Assembly (NCBI RefSeq): GCF_002994745.2
Contig: NC_037094.1
Location: 248,001 to 312,000 of the forward strand
Direction of reading: 5' to 3'
DNA: 64,000 nucleotides
Origin: Rosa chinensis
Lineage: Eukaryota; Streptophyta; Magnoliopsida; Rosales; Rosaceae
This document shows, in pieces, positions 12,401 to 27,420 of the stretch. Below the pieces are notes generated by a model. That model made no database searches and was not told the origin of the DNA. It saw only the letters and a list, made by a program, of their open reading frames with translations. Position 1 is the stretch's first letter. Every line of letters begins with the position of its first letter. Both the position numbers and the translations under genes were made by a program.

Positions 12401-15400
12401 TTTTGAATTTTTTTATTTTCCTATCTTTGCAGAACATCAGCACAACAAGTACATGGACCCAAAATGGCCATACAGGCATAGGATGTGCCAACTTCTAGAC
12501 CTCTATTGACTCATTTAATTTCAGAAACTAGCACGTTATGTAGCATTATGTACTTACTCTTTACGTCGTTTAGCATGCATTAGAACACAAGAGAGCACCA
12601 CATCAGCAGCTTCTGCCAAGTGCTCACTTATATGACTCAAAAACCTCACAATGTTTGCGTTGGATGGCTCTGCAAACATCTTGTCAATCAACGGTTCAAT
12701 CAAGAAGTTCCAGCTTTGGACCTGTGATAAATCATTAGGAAACAAAGATCATCAAGCTGTAACATGTTCTTAAAAGTAAAAAGGAATTGCGCAAAATTTG
12801 AGTTTCCATCATCTTACACTTTTAGACCACTCTGGGATTAGCCTAAGCACTCGATCGCTCTCCAATTTTGATCCTGCAAGTTTCAAACAGGAGCCCATAT
12901 TGGAATAGTACTTAACACTATAGAAGCAATAATCAGAGTATTGGAAGCGAAAAAAATAAAAAAAAGGGAACTAACATTTGCCTGGAGACTGATACCTACT
13001 ATTATATTCTCCCAAACTTCCAATCCATTTAAAGACAAAATAATATAAAAAAGAAAAAAGGTAATCTGTTGATGGAAGAATATACAACACTAGAAACAGA
13101 CAAAAGACTTTCCATATAAAAATATATATATATATATATAAAAATTAAAAAAAACACACACACGGACAGTGCTTGATGTAGAAACATAGCATATTCTAAA
13201 GCTGCAGAATTTAGACACCTCAAGTTACATACAAATTTCAGTACTTAAATGTTCAGTTTGGTTGTTTTCCAAAGAAATGGATAAGAATATTAAAAACAAG
13301 TTTAAATATTTCTCCCTTTAAAACACAATGGCAAGTGGTAACATTAAAACAGTTACATACCTGTGTCTCGATTTACATTTTGGCTGAGGTTGCTGCAAGG
13401 AAGAACAAATAAAAATGGGTAAGTTGATCACTGTCTAATACATCCTTTTTTATTTTTATATCCAGAAATCCCCCAAGCCCATTTTGCAAACTCATTCTTA
13501 AAACTATGGCCTCCCCCTGAAGTCCTGAACCCTACAATCTTTAGAAGACAAGAAACTCATACGGGGGTTTGACCCCAAACCTGAGACCATAGCGGGGCAA
13601 ACCAAGATCCTCTAATATTAACTTTAGCAGCTATGACTCTACAGACATTTTTATAACATAAACCCAATATAGTCTCAAAAGATTTTCATAAACAAGACGG
13701 AGATATTAAGCTTTGAGAAATGCAGAAAACAACTATGAAATGAAATGGCAAAATACCTAAGACAGTCAAGCAGCATACATATAACTTCAGCATTCTTGCT
13801 ATGATATTTGAGCACCACAACACAGGCATCACTGGCAGTTGATTGCAATCTTTCATCCCCGGAGTAAATCAGATTAACTAAAGCAGGTAAAACTAATGAA
13901 GGGTCTGCAAGAAAAGAGGTATGATTAATTATCCACTACAAGTTCTGAAACTAAATGTGTATCTTTACTGATAATGGTAGTGCTAAAAGAAGTTTCAAAC
14001 AACATCACTTTTACCCCCAAAACAGTACATGGTTCAAGTATAAAAGATATTTATACTATTCTGGTCCTAAGAATTTTTAATTTTTATTTATTTTATTGTG
14101 AAACAACCAAATGTACACAGAAAGCAACTACATTTAAAATGTAAAATAACACAGTATGAATCATAGTTTAAATATTAAACTAACCAATTAATGGAAGCAA
14201 ACTGGATGCTTGTTCCCGAATTGCAATTTCTCCATCTTCAAGTAGCACAAGCAAGTGCTTTGCTATATCGTGCCTGCAATTATCAGAGAGAGAGAAAAGT
14301 AAAGAAAGACACAGTGATGAAAAGCATCATGCTATTACAAAACAATAACAGAACATTCATTGTACCATGATAGCTGGGTATGTACGTTTTTTGAATCTGA
14401 CGACATATGTATGACTTCTGATATAACATCAACTGCATTCCTCCTCTGTTGGACATTTTCAGAAGCAAGGCGCTCAATAACTTCTTTAAGGCACTGACTG
14501 TCTCCGCTCCTGGTGGACCATTTATGCCAAATTGCCAATCAATTACAAGGAAATGAAGGAGATATCACAACTTGATTTATAATTCCAAGTACAACAAGTA
14601 TAGAAAGAATAGAATAAGAAAACTACATCAAGCAGTATTCTGCTATAAGCAGAACCACAGCTCTAGCTGTGCCATCCCGTTCATCTAGAAGGTGAATCAG
14701 CAATGGAAGCACAGCATCCACCTCTCCGGTGTCGGTGAGACTGCTTCCAGGTGATTTTTGCTTAAATATTAATGCTTTGAATATGCACACAACCCCGTCT
14801 ATAACATCAGCAGCAGCAGAATGAAGCTTCAAGATGAAATTAAACGTCAGCAGGAAGACCAGAAAACAATAGCCTTTAAGAGGTAACTCTAATACTAAGT
14901 GCTAGAAATAGTTAATTTGAACAGTACGAAAAGATAACTGATCACGTAATGGTAAAGGATGCAAAGATTGGATTCATTCATAGAATCTATGTCAACTATC
15001 CATTAAACTATTACGGTACACTATTTTATCACAACAGGTGACCAACCCAATGTAATTAAACGTCCCAACCAGACCAAGGCAACCTCACAGGACCAATTAC
15101 ATAACCTAGATCTCAATTATAAGGCAGACGTTGTTAGTAAGAAAGTAGAATCATGATCAAACTCGGAAATACTAGCTTCATATATTTCCTTGCCCTAATA
15201 CATCAGTCTTGGGAAACAGAGCTCAAATTACTGTCCACAATCCAATAACTTTTAAAAATTTGATGTGCACCGAGTGATCTATAGTTGACAAGCATACTAA
15301 CAAGCTCACATGCAATCAAAGTTCCAGGTAAGTTGCTCCCAATCACAAAAATTTGATAAGACTCTGGGAATTCACGTCTAAAAGCATATCAAGGGAGCGT

Positions 15401-15666
15401 ATATAACAACATGCAAACCACCTAGCAGAATGCAGCAAGGCAAAAGAACATGCAAACCAATTAGACTATAAACCATAGAAATTTTCTTCAAAACCTCGAT
15501 TATTACCTGTGGTACAAGAACCTGAGATATCCTCATCCCGTATTCTGAGACTACACTCTCAAATTTCTTGCTATCAAATCGCCCCAGTAGAAGGCATAAA
15601 CAATTCAGGAAAAACTTTATGGTCTCAGAACTCCCATCCTTATTCTCAGTGTGACCTGCATAAAAC

Positions 15667-15706
<40 letters not shown>

Positions 15707-17758
15707 CAGAAAGCTGGTGATTCCATCAAGTGAAACTAAATCGAAGTCATGCAAATAAACTGTTGATAAACCCAGAAAGTGGAAGAAATCAAGACCAGAT
15801 GAGAAACTTAGAGATACAACTTAAGAACAGGGAATTCTAAAGACCTTGCAATCTTAACTAACCAAAATACAATCATAAAATCCTAGATTACATAACATAA
15901 TAAAACTTATAGTATATAGTATATCTAACCTGTATGCCTGCTAAGTATTGATCCAACAATTCTTTGTAATGCTGGGAAAATTTCTGATCTTCCAAATGCA
16001 TTAGCATGCCATAATGCTTCCAACAAGAAGACAGTAGCAATATTCCAGTTTTGATAACCTTCGAGCCTGTCTTTCATGTTACAAACAAATCATCGTAACC
16101 CACACAAATTAGACACCATAAGATATGTAAAATATATAAAGCTGGGTAAAGGACCTGCCTCAGCTTTCACATTACGATAATGTCCTTTAATCTCGTGCAA
16201 CCACTTAAGCACTTGCTCCAATCCTTTGGCATGTAAGGGTCGGCTTTTTCTGCTCCACTGCAGTGATTTAGAAACATTAACATGCTATAAATTTCAAGTA
16301 GGTCACACAAGAAGTACTAAGTTTCTGGTTTGAAGATCTTGCACCAAAGAATTAGTGAAAACAAGATGAACCGTTACTATAGAAGTATTCTTTCCAAAAT
16401 TTAAAATTATATAGTTAAACATAATAGCATCATCATCAAATCGAAAATTTGAGAGCTGAGATATATGAATGTAACTAAACCAAAACGGCTACTAAACTCA
16501 AAATGCAGAAGATAGGTGAAAAAAAAAATGCAAAAGTATAAAACTTACAGCAAGGAGTTTCTGTACTAGACCAAGAACTTCCTCTAAATGATCCCAAAGT
16601 ATATAGTCCAATTCCATGTTTGAGGCGTCTAAAGATTCAGGAGCTGGTTTTGCTTTTTTATCACCACCATCAAGGGCCACCAAAGTAACCGGCCGCTTTT
16701 GTGCCTTTGAATCTGATAACTTTGCCTTGTTACTTGGAACTTTAGCTTTTCTGATCAACGCTTCCGAGAGAGACAGAAAACAATCAGCAGCACACACGGC
16801 AAGGCGAGAGGGCAGTTCATATCCATCCTGCAAGGTGCTACAGAAACAAAAGGGCCGAATATAAGACCAACTAAAACCAACACATAAGCACTCAATGCAT
16901 CAAGTATAGTAAAAAAATACTTGTGTGCCTCATTTTGTTTGCAGGACAATCAAATATCGCAACGAGTGAGAACAATTACCTTCCTTTGTGCAGAACAACT
17001 GAGAGATGCGGAATGCACGGAGCGAGTATCTTCAACAAATCAGGATACCTCTCCTTTATCCCTGTCATTTCAAGCAGCTAAAAATCAAACTCCATCACTA
17101 AAAACACACTAATATCAACTTGTTTTTGCTTCGAAAACTTAGGTTTCGTTACCGTTCATGGGAAATTGAGTAACAGAGCTCTCATACTCCAATACAGCAC
17201 GTACAAAAGTACACCACCCAAGCACAACAAACCGATCATCTTTCATTGAAATCACTCTTACCAGAGCCATGGCAATCGCTTCGAAAACAAAACCGTCCTG
17301 AAATAGCCAGTTCAAAACCACCATAGCCTGGCCGCCGTGCTTCGAGTCCTTGTTCTTCAATGACTGAGCTTCGAAAACAATAACAACAATCTAAGAAAAA
17401 CGAATTTATAGCAGTAATCTGGATTGTGAACAATGCGAAGGGAAATGGAATCGCTTACGTTATCGAGAATAGGGATGAGGATTTCATCGAGAGGCTCGTT
17501 TCGCCGAGCGGCGTCGTTTAGGTAGTGGAGGAGGAAGCGGAGGGAGTCGTCGAGGGAGCCTGAGACGGAGGCGTGGCCAGTGGAGGTGAGAGGGAGAGGA
17601 GAGAGCCGCGAAACGGCGTCGTGGAGCTTTTTGGGGCGGGCGGAGAGGAGAGAGGAGATTGCTCGGCCGAGAGTGACTGACGTCATGGACTCCGGTGATG
17701 AGTCTGATAACTCCGACGAGGCGGAGTGGGGGAGTAGGAAGTGGCTTTGTGGTTCCAT
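9499..17758 (-). CDS. Large ARM/HEAT-repeat-like protein, 23 exons
   Basis: I could assemble a complete gene. Exons on the minus strand (high to low): 17758-17459, 17363-17153, 17061-16980, 16837-16549, 16257-16155, 16070-15930, 15655-15507, 14826-14627, 14509-14366, 14273-14185, 13904-13757, 13392-13361, 12873-12818, 12721-12558, 12065-11875, 11380-11323, 11237-11165, 10931-10830, 10696-10600, 10497-10393, 10319-10078, 9967-9827, 9678-9499. Every junction has GT..AG and the phases agree, giving 1098 residues from MEPQSHFLLPHS to LLACLTS and a TGA. The protein is made of alternating amphipathic helices, with stretches such as VLPLLIHLLDERDGTARAVV that fit ARM/HEAT repeats. A lysine-rich linker (IRKAKVPSNKAKLSDSKAQK) could be a nuclear signal. 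There is no catalytic motif. Such proteins usually act as scaffolds; I do not recognise the specific family, so no function is given. Confidence 0.85.
15670..15704. repeat. (TA)n microsatellite in an intron
   Basis: About 17 TA units, just upstream (in gene direction) of the acceptor of exon 7 of the ARM/HEAT gene; a polymorphism here could sit close to the branch-point region. Confidence 0.9.
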
Positions 17759-18261
17759 TGGATTGAGAATTTGAGATTGCGGGAGGAATTGAAGAGTAGA
17801 ATTTAAAAAAAGCAACTGAACTGAGAGCGGAGCGCAACCGCCTTCGGGAATTGTTAAAGCTTTGGCCTTTTGTTGGTACTGTTTGTTGGTAAAGCTTTTA
17901 CACTGGAAACGGGTCGGATCGAGTCGGTTCGGTTTTGAAAATATAATCCGATCCATTGTCTTTGGATCTTAGAGAAAATGAGTAAATATTTAAATATTCA
18001 GTCTTAGGGTTTAGGGTTTAAGGTTTTGAGTATTTGCATGTGTGTGGGCTCTATGAGATTTGTGAGTCTTAGGCATGGTTCTACTTTAGTTTTCGGGGAT
18101 CTCCTCCATCGGTAGCTACAAATGTGATTGTTGCTAGGCTTGTGAGTGCTACCCTGAAGAAGATTCTACTTGATAGACCGGATGAGGAAGTTCATTCAAA
18201 GGTTTTACTGTAGTAATCATACAGGTAAGTTTGAGCGAGTTTTAGGATTGATTTATTTTAA
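17759..18261. other. Upstream region of the ARM/HEAT gene; LINE-like remnant
   Basis: The first ~200 bp upstream of the start codon are likely promoter and 5' leader; no clear TATA box is seen. A short TTAGGGTTTAGGGTTT run lies at about 18004-18020. From about 18030 on, the sequence may be the left part of a LINE relic that resumes at about 20130 beyond the inserted element. The 9-bp TTATTTTAA at 18253-18261 is the target copy of that element. Confidence 0.45.
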
Positions 18262-18641
18262 GGGTCCTTGACCCAACGCCCCAAAATGAGCAAAAATTAT
18301 TCCACTTACCCCAGCAACAGATTTTTATTCCCACATACCCAATTTGACACCAAATGACCATTATACCCTCAACTCAATTAAAAAATTACAAACATGCCAC
18401 TCAACATCAATCTCACATCCCGATCTCTCTCCCCCTCCGGCGCTGTTTCTCTCTCCTCCGCGCTTTCTCTCTAGCCTCCGGCGCCGTTTCTCTCTCTCCT
18501 CTGGCGCTGTCTCTCTCTCTCTCTCTCCTCCGCATAAAATCCTCCACTCGATCGAGTGCGAGCTGTGATGCAGATCTCAGTTCCGCGGTTCAAATCGCAT
18601 TTCTAGGCGCATTGAATCTGGAGAAGGGAGAGAGAGAGAAG

Positions 18642-18857
18642 ATGGGATCGAGCGGCAGTAAAGCCACGTCGTCGTCGTTTCCCGGCGATAGTGGTCGAAG
18701 GCGACGATCTCCTCGTATGTGGATGAGGAGGCGATTGATGATGGGGTTGAGGCTGGTGGAGCCGGTGGATCGGAGCTGGTCGGGGACGATGTGGGAGAGT
18801 CGGATGTGGATGAGGAGGGGGAGGAGGCCGAGGGTGTTGGGGCCGAGGAAGGAGTAG
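18642..18857 (+). pseudogene. Captured exon fragment with N-myristoylation-type start
   Basis: An ATG at 18642 opens a frame starting MGSSGSKATSSSFPG. Gly at position 2 and Ser at 6 fit an N-myristoylation signal, and this start resembles those of some plant RING/U-box proteins (recalled, not searched). After about 20 residues the frame becomes Arg/Met/Trp-rich and looks non-coding, so only a short exon piece was carried. No downstream RING residues are present. It is expected to be non-functional. Confidence 0.45.
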
Positions 18858-19199
18858 TCTTGGAGGAGGTTGGAGCCTGACCTTGGTTGGTCGGAGCCTG
18901 ACCCTGAGTGGTCGGAGGCTGGGTCTGCTGGGTGGTCGGAGGCTGGTTCTTGAATATCAGGAGTACCACTCGATCTTTTTTTTTTTTCTCTTTTTTTTTT
19001 CAATTTTTTGCCCGGCCTATGTTCGAACCTTTCGTAGAGTGCTTTAGCTTCCTTCTCCCAGTTTGGAATGTATTTTTTGAGGTATTGGGGAGCATCTGTA
19101 CAATGATTTTGTTTCTGATTGAGTCTTCTTGCAATATAGTCGAGAACCTAGTGGAGGTTTTACTGTTTCCAATATTGTTTTCACAGGTTATCTTCCGTG

Positions 19200-19740
19200 C
19201 TCTTAGGAGTGTGTTAAGGGTCTATTGGAGGGTAATAGACGTCTATTGGGGGCAATAGACGTCTATTGGGGGGCAATAGATGTTTTGAATTGATGTAATA
19301 TTCTCATTTTTTTCTTTAATTAAAGTTTTATTTGTCAAAATCTAGGAAGATTAGTTCTTATTCTGGCGACTAAAAGTCCTATGGGGGCAATAGACTTCTA
19401 TTGGGGGGCAATACATGGCTGATAGTCGTCTATTGGGGGGCAATAGACGGCTATTGGGGGGCAATAGACGTTTTGAATTGATGTAATCTCCTTGTTTTTT
19501 TTCTGTAATCAAAGTTTTATTTGTCTAAATTTAGGGAGATTAGTTCCCATTCTGGCAACTGAAAGTCCTATTGGGGGGCAATAGGCTTCTATTGGGGGGC
19601 AATACACGGTTGATAGTCGTCTATTGGGGGGCAATACATGGCTGATAGTCGTCTATTGGAGGGTAATAGACGTCTATTGGGGGGCAATAGAGGTTTATTG
19701 CCCATCTACTAGGGGGCAATAGATGTCTATTGGGGGCAAA
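19200..19740. repeat. Palindromic G-run minisatellite
   Basis: Repeated units combine a run of five or six G with CAATAG and ACGTCTATTG. The phrase CAATAGACGTCTATTG is itself a perfect 16-bp palindrome, and CTATTGGGGGGCAATAG is an inverted pair around the G run. Several partial higher-order copies include a phrase around TGATGTAAT and a second around GATAGTCGTC. Confidence 0.85.
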
Positions 19741-20229
19741 AAAACTTTCCGGTGAGATTTTCAGCAAATTCCGGTGGGTGGGCAGTAGGAGACCAAAATC
19801 CGGCGACCGGATTCCGGCGAAAGTTGGCCGGAATCCGGCGAACGTTGGCCGGAATCCGGCGACCGGTGACCGGATTCCGACGGCCGGTGACGGGCTCCGG
19901 CGAAGTCTCCCATGGTTTCTCTCTCTTCTATTTTTTCTCTCTCTCTCTCTAAGTAACAAGGGGGTGAGGGTAAAATGGTATTAAAAAAAATTAAAAACAA
20001 AAAAAAGGGTATTAGGGAAGACTCCCTTAGAGTGTATTGGGTAAGAGAGAATTAAAAAAACTTAATGGGGTAAGTGGGAAAAAAATCCTTAGAAATGGGG
20101 TAAATGGACAAAATCCCTTATTTTAATTTGCTTCTGTGCTCAGTTAATTTTTCTTATGAGTGGCCAGACTTGTGTGTAAGCGTAGTGCTATATGTAGAAA
20201 ACTTATTTTGATGAGTCAATACATAACAG

Positions 20230-20453
20230 GTTCTTTTGTAAGGTTGCCACATTATCAATTCTCTAGTTCATGTTAGACGATCTGCCAATCAGGTGGCTCA
20301 TCTACTTGCACATTTAGCTAGAAATATAGATAGTCAGTCTTTATTTTTAGCAGAAGCTCCTCTAGGTGTGGTTGATGCTATTCAATTTGATTGTATTGAT
20401 GGTTATGTGTCTATGAATTTCATTCATTTCTCTCAAAAAAATAAAAAAAAATA
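20230..20453 (+). mobile_element. LINE 3' end with RNase H remnant and poly(A)
   Basis: The plus strand encodes, from about 20246, a stretch with HVRRSANQVAHLLAHLAR, the hallmark of the RNase H-like domain at the end of plant LINE reverse transcriptases. It runs into a tail of the form CTCAAAAAAATAAAAAAAAA at about 20434-20453. The upstream part of the LINE is interrupted by the Mutator-like element at 18262-20117 and is not recognisable as an intact reverse transcriptase. Confidence 0.75.
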
Positions 20454-20894
20454 ATGCTATTGTTTCTCTTCTCTACTAAAAAAATTGACAGTTAATCTAA
20501 CTACAACAAGTGTGTAGTAGATACATGTTGCGGATCTACTTCTGACTTCTGAGCCATACGATACGAGGGGTGAACTCTCTCATTTCACTACCTAATTAAC
20601 AGCTTGTGGAATGGAATGATTGCTCTTTTGTAAGAGGCATCCAACAGTTTTGGATGGAAAAACGTTGTGCCTCAATGCTCCAATCGTTGCAAATGAAGTA
20701 TAACATTTGTGCAAGCCCTTTAATGTCACAATGTGAGTAATACATTCAATTTCATCTTTTTCAGTACAATGATTTTTTCATACTCTGGCATGGATTAAAA
20801 CCAGAAATTGTTACATCGAAGAATCTGTATTCATACAAACTAGCTTATCTTAAAATGTTGAAAGCCGCTCCATGCCATAAATTGTTTTTCTTGT
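20454..20894. other. Spacer and 3' flank of the squalene epoxidase gene
   Basis: AT-rich sequence between the LINE tail and the stop codon of the minus-strand squalene epoxidase gene. It probably includes that gene's 3' untranslated region. No other feature is seen. Confidence 0.5.
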
Positions 20895-24034
<3,140 letters not shown>

Positions 24035-24095
24035 TTTAGTTCTCTGAGGCACTACGGCAAGTGTTTGGGTTTGTGCTCCAACTAAACTTGGCGCC

Positions 24096-24103
24096 TTTAT
24101 ATA
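24096..24103 (-). promoter_or_regulatory. TATA box of the squalene epoxidase gene
   Basis: TATATAAA on the minus strand, 62 bp upstream of the ATG at 24034. The spacing fits a short 5' leader. Confidence 0.6.
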
Positions 24104-24631
24104 GACTCAGCCAACTTTCAAAAACTGCTTTTTGGGCAATTGGGGAGTTTATGTGATCAAAACACGGATAAGTCAAGCGCCCACCATTTGGAAAGGTTTG
24201 TATATACTCTAAGAGTGTGTTTGGATGAATCATTTTCAATGTTAACAGAAATTTATAAATGACATGAATTACAATTCTATTAATTTAAATTCCATTAATT
24301 AATAATTCTATCGTTTGGATGTCTATCATATAGAATTTAAGAAGTTACGTGAATTACAAATTCTTCAGTTTGGATTGGTTAGGGAAATGAAATCAAATTC
24401 AAACAAATCCAATACAGATCTGCTGCATAAACCTTTTCCAAAGTATAAATTATAAAGAAGTACAATAGGAAGCTAAACAAATGAGTTGCTCGATTAACAT
24501 ACATATGCCTTACATAATCAAATGCATAGCTTAGAAGTTGCTGGGATTTCATAAACAGCCATCCAAATCAACCTCAACTTGTGATCCATCAAGATATTAA
24601 CAATATCACCTTCATACAGTAATATTTTAAA

Positions 24632-25050
24632 GGGTTATTATCACAAATGGTACATGAACTATACCTCAATCTTATCGATAGTACCTGAACTTCAATTTTG
24701 ATCACAACCAGTACCTGAACTTTTCGATTTCATTTTAAATGGTACCTAAGGCCACATTTGATCACTATTCCGGCAAAAAAAAACCAAATCTAAAATAAAT
24801 AAAATGTTCAAGGCAAGTCTATTACTAAAAAAATCATCACTATAAATGATCACAACCCTTGAAATCATCAAAGATCATCACTATGATTGCCTTACATGCC
24901 ATTTTTAGACAGAATAGTGACTGGAGGTGGCTCTAGGTACCATTTAAAATGAAATCGAAAAGTTCGGGTACTGGTTGTGATCGAAATTAAAGTTCAGGTA
25001 CCATCGATAAGATTGAGGTATAGTTCAGGTACCATTTGTGATAATAACCC
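24632..25050. mobile_element. Mutator-type MITE, 419 bp
   Basis: The first ~130 bp (GGGTTATTATCACAAATGG...) recur inverted at the right end (...CCATTTGTGATAATAACCC). A perfect 9-bp direct repeat TATTTTAAA flanks the element (24623-24631 and 25051-25059). Long TIRs plus a 9-bp duplication fit a Mutator-like MITE. The interior has no coding capacity. Repeated GGTACC-containing phrases (GTACCTGAAC) are found in both arms. Confidence 0.9.
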
Positions 25051-25155
25051 TATTTTAAACTATATATATGTAGCCTCAGTACATTCATGACAAACTCAGA
25101 AACACAAAAAAGCATCAAACTTTAATCAATTTAGTAAAGCCAGCAAGCTATAGAT

Positions 25156-25531
25156 TCAACTCAGCACACCAAATTTGGAGTGACAAGCTTCCCTATTCCC
25201 ACAATAGACCCAACGATCACACAAACAAGGCCCATCAGTTCCATTACACATTGCTTTACAAGCTTCGGAACACTCCTCAGAAGATTTGAACTTAAAAACT
25301 CTGAACCCCACTTCACAATAGCACCCCATCGCTCCAAATTCCCAACCCCTCTGCAACACCTCCCACACTCTCCCCCTTCTCCCCACTCTGTTCCACCAAT
25401 GCCATTGACTTGAGCTCGGAAAACGAAGACATTGGGTTTAAGCACCACAGAGAGGAGAGCATAGACCAGACCCAAGAGGAGGATGGAGTAGAGTAATGGG
25501 TGGCTTCTGGGTCGTTCTGCCTCCGACTCAT
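25156..25531 (-). pseudogene. Cys-rich protein relic with frame changes
   Basis: On the minus strand an ATG at about 25531 opens MSRRQNDPEATHYSTPSSS. A second frame continues with a hydrophobic SVVLKPNVFVFRAQVNGIGG, and a third ends with SSEECSEACKAMCNGTDG plus further Cys and Trp residues and a stop near 25156. The three pieces read like one small secreted or membrane-anchored protein (signal-anchor, linker, Cys-rich tail) broken by two frame changes. It lies within a TIR element, so it may be a captured gene. I do not recognise the family. Confidence 0.45.
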
Positions 25532-25914
25532 TTGAGATTTGGTGGGGAAGAAGGAGACCCGTAAAGAGATTTAGGATCTGTGGAGTAATGGCAAAGGAAT
25601 TTTGGGGTTGGAAGATTTAAGTTTTGACCTTTGACAAAGATTGATCATGGAGTGAAAAAGGTTGGGAATAAGTTTTGCAGCAAGGTTTTGACGCGATGGA
25701 ATCGAAAAGTTCCTTCCCAGATGGAATTCAAGAATGACATCTATTTTGGGAGGAATTGAAGTCGGTAATCTTGGCCTCCAATTTCCACCTTTTTTTTCCC
25801 ACGGCAATTGCTGATTCCATGGACGAGGTTACCAAACACCGGAATTTAAAGGAGAAATTACAAAATCCTCATTTTTATTTAAATTCCACCCCTTTTTTAC
25901 CTCATCCAAACACA

Positions 25915-26940
25915 CCATAAGAGAAAGGTTGGCAATATAGGATTCTCCATTAAAATATTTGTACTAAGAAAAAGTCTAGTGTCAATATATCACCACAACG
26001 AGATGGATCTAACGGACACGAGTAGTTAAGGACAATATCAATCAAACGTGGGAGTCTGGCAAACTGAAAAACAGGACACCCCCAAAAATTACAATCGGTC
26101 TTCTTCACCTATTACCAGTTAACTCTCTATAACTCCACAGAGAAATTTGTCATCACTCATCAGTATAATGATTTTAACTGCCTAGAGATGATGTTCATGG
26201 TAAGTGATTGAGTAGTACTTGAATGGCTGTCTAAGTATGACTGGATTTTGGTCAGAGATGGGGTTGGTGATATGTGGGAAGTAGTAGATAACATATATTT
26301 AGTACAGTTATTGACAATCCAGAGATGCAAGGTCAAAAACAAATTTTCTTTAGTTTTTGAAACCATGGGTGCTAAACAGGGGGTGATCACAACTAGTAGT
26401 GATAAATTAAAACAATAAAAGGTAAGAGAGAAGAAAAAATCATTTCTCCAATCATATAAACAAATTACAGCAAATTACAGATTATGTCTGCAGTCTTCTA
26501 CAATAATCCATCACACAGGTGGGGTGGCTGCTGGGTCAAGTCAGGGTGACAATCGTTTTTAAATTTGAATCTAACTAATGCGTGCACCTGCGTATTATTG
26601 GTATATTTACTCATATTTATACACTATTTTTCAACTACAGACAACTGGCGGACGGAAATGGCTGAAGTTTTCTCACTGTATTTGTAAAAAAATATTTCCA
26701 GTAATCTTTCTCGTGTCTAAGACTACAATGAGTTTTATTGAGCTATGTGAGCATTCATATAATTGCAGTAAATTTTGTTCACTATTTTCTGGGTAAATTG
26801 TATTTTGAGAACCAGAGCCCAGACTACTCACTATTTACAGAAGTAAAGGACCTCAGTGAATACAAGTGAGTCGATATGATTATGGGATGTAAAACTCTGG
26901 GAAACTTGAAATGTAAGTGATTGGATGTTAGGTGTTGAGC
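25915..26940. other. AT-rich spacer, no gene seen
   Basis: Short open frames only (up to 76 codons), none with recognisable protein features. No terminal repeats were noticed. Confidence 0.5.
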
Positions 26941-26944
26941 TATA

Positions 26945-26981
<37 letters not shown>

Positions 26982-27379
26982 TACAGATCCTATCCATAGC
27001 GAGGCATCGCTTTGAAATTTCAGAGCGAGGTTAGGGTTTAGGGTCACTTTTCGGTCGCATATCCACATCTCAACCGTTCAGTTTTTAGGTACTAATGTAT
27101 AGATCATCTCTGCAAAATTTCAACGAAATTGATGGTTTTTAAGGTATCTAACTCGCTTAAACCAATGTACGAACTGAATCTGTCCAACTTGAACCGTACT
27201 AGCTTTAAGGCAATTTTCAATGCCTTAACGACCATCAATTTGGCTGAAATTTTGCAAAGATGATCTATACATTAGTACTTAGAAACTGAACGGTTGAGAT
27301 GTGGATATGCGACCAAAAAGTGACCATAAACCCTAACCTCGCTCTGAAATTTCAGAGCGATGCCTCGCTCTGGATAGGA

Positions 27380-27416
<37 letters not shown>
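26941..27416. mobile_element. Fold-back MITE (26983-27384) in an AT microsatellite
   Basis: The core runs from ACAGATCCTATCCATAG at 26983 to its inverted counterpart CTGGATAGGATCTGT ending at 27384. The two arms, each about 160-170 bp, are near-complete inverted copies (for example CATATCCACATCTCAACCGT in one arm, its reverse complement in the other), so a transcript would fold into a long hairpin. Both sides are (TA)n runs (26941-26982 and 27385-27416), which hides the target duplication; insertion into TA is likely. No coding capacity. Confidence 0.85.

Positions 27417-27419
<3 letters not shown>

Positions 27420-27420
<1 letters not shown>

Larger units (their letters stand above)
18262..20117. 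mobile_element. Mutator-like element with captured exon
   Basis: The element is flanked by an exact 9-bp direct repeat TTATTTTAA (18253-18261 and 20118-20126), the length made by Mutator-like transposases. Its termini are loosely inverted: the left end starts GGGTCCTTGACCCAACGCCCC, the right end on the minus strand starts GGGATTTTGTCCATTTACCCC. Inside are a CT-rich block, a plus-strand exon-like segment beginning MGSSGSKATSSSFPG at 18642, a GGGGGGCAATAGACG array and an inverted pair of GA/CT-rich arms. No transposase is visible. Carrying host exon fragments is the definition of a Pack-MULE; this is my reading of it. Confidence 0.7.
24216..25914. mobile_element. TIR element with TGTGTTTGGATGA ends
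   Basis: TGTGTTTGGATGA at 24216-24228 returns exactly inverted at 25902-25914. The sequence just inside both ends is AT-rich and rich in AATTCC-like phrases. TAAGAG flanks both sides imprecisely, so the target duplication is not settled. The element contains a nested MITE (24632-25050) and a coding relic (25156-25531). No transposase is seen. It is non-autonomous; the superfamily is not determined. Confidence 0.55.

Noticed and set aside
18004..18020. Telomere-like TTAGGGTTTAGGG
   Set aside because: Only about two units; such short runs are common in plant promoters.
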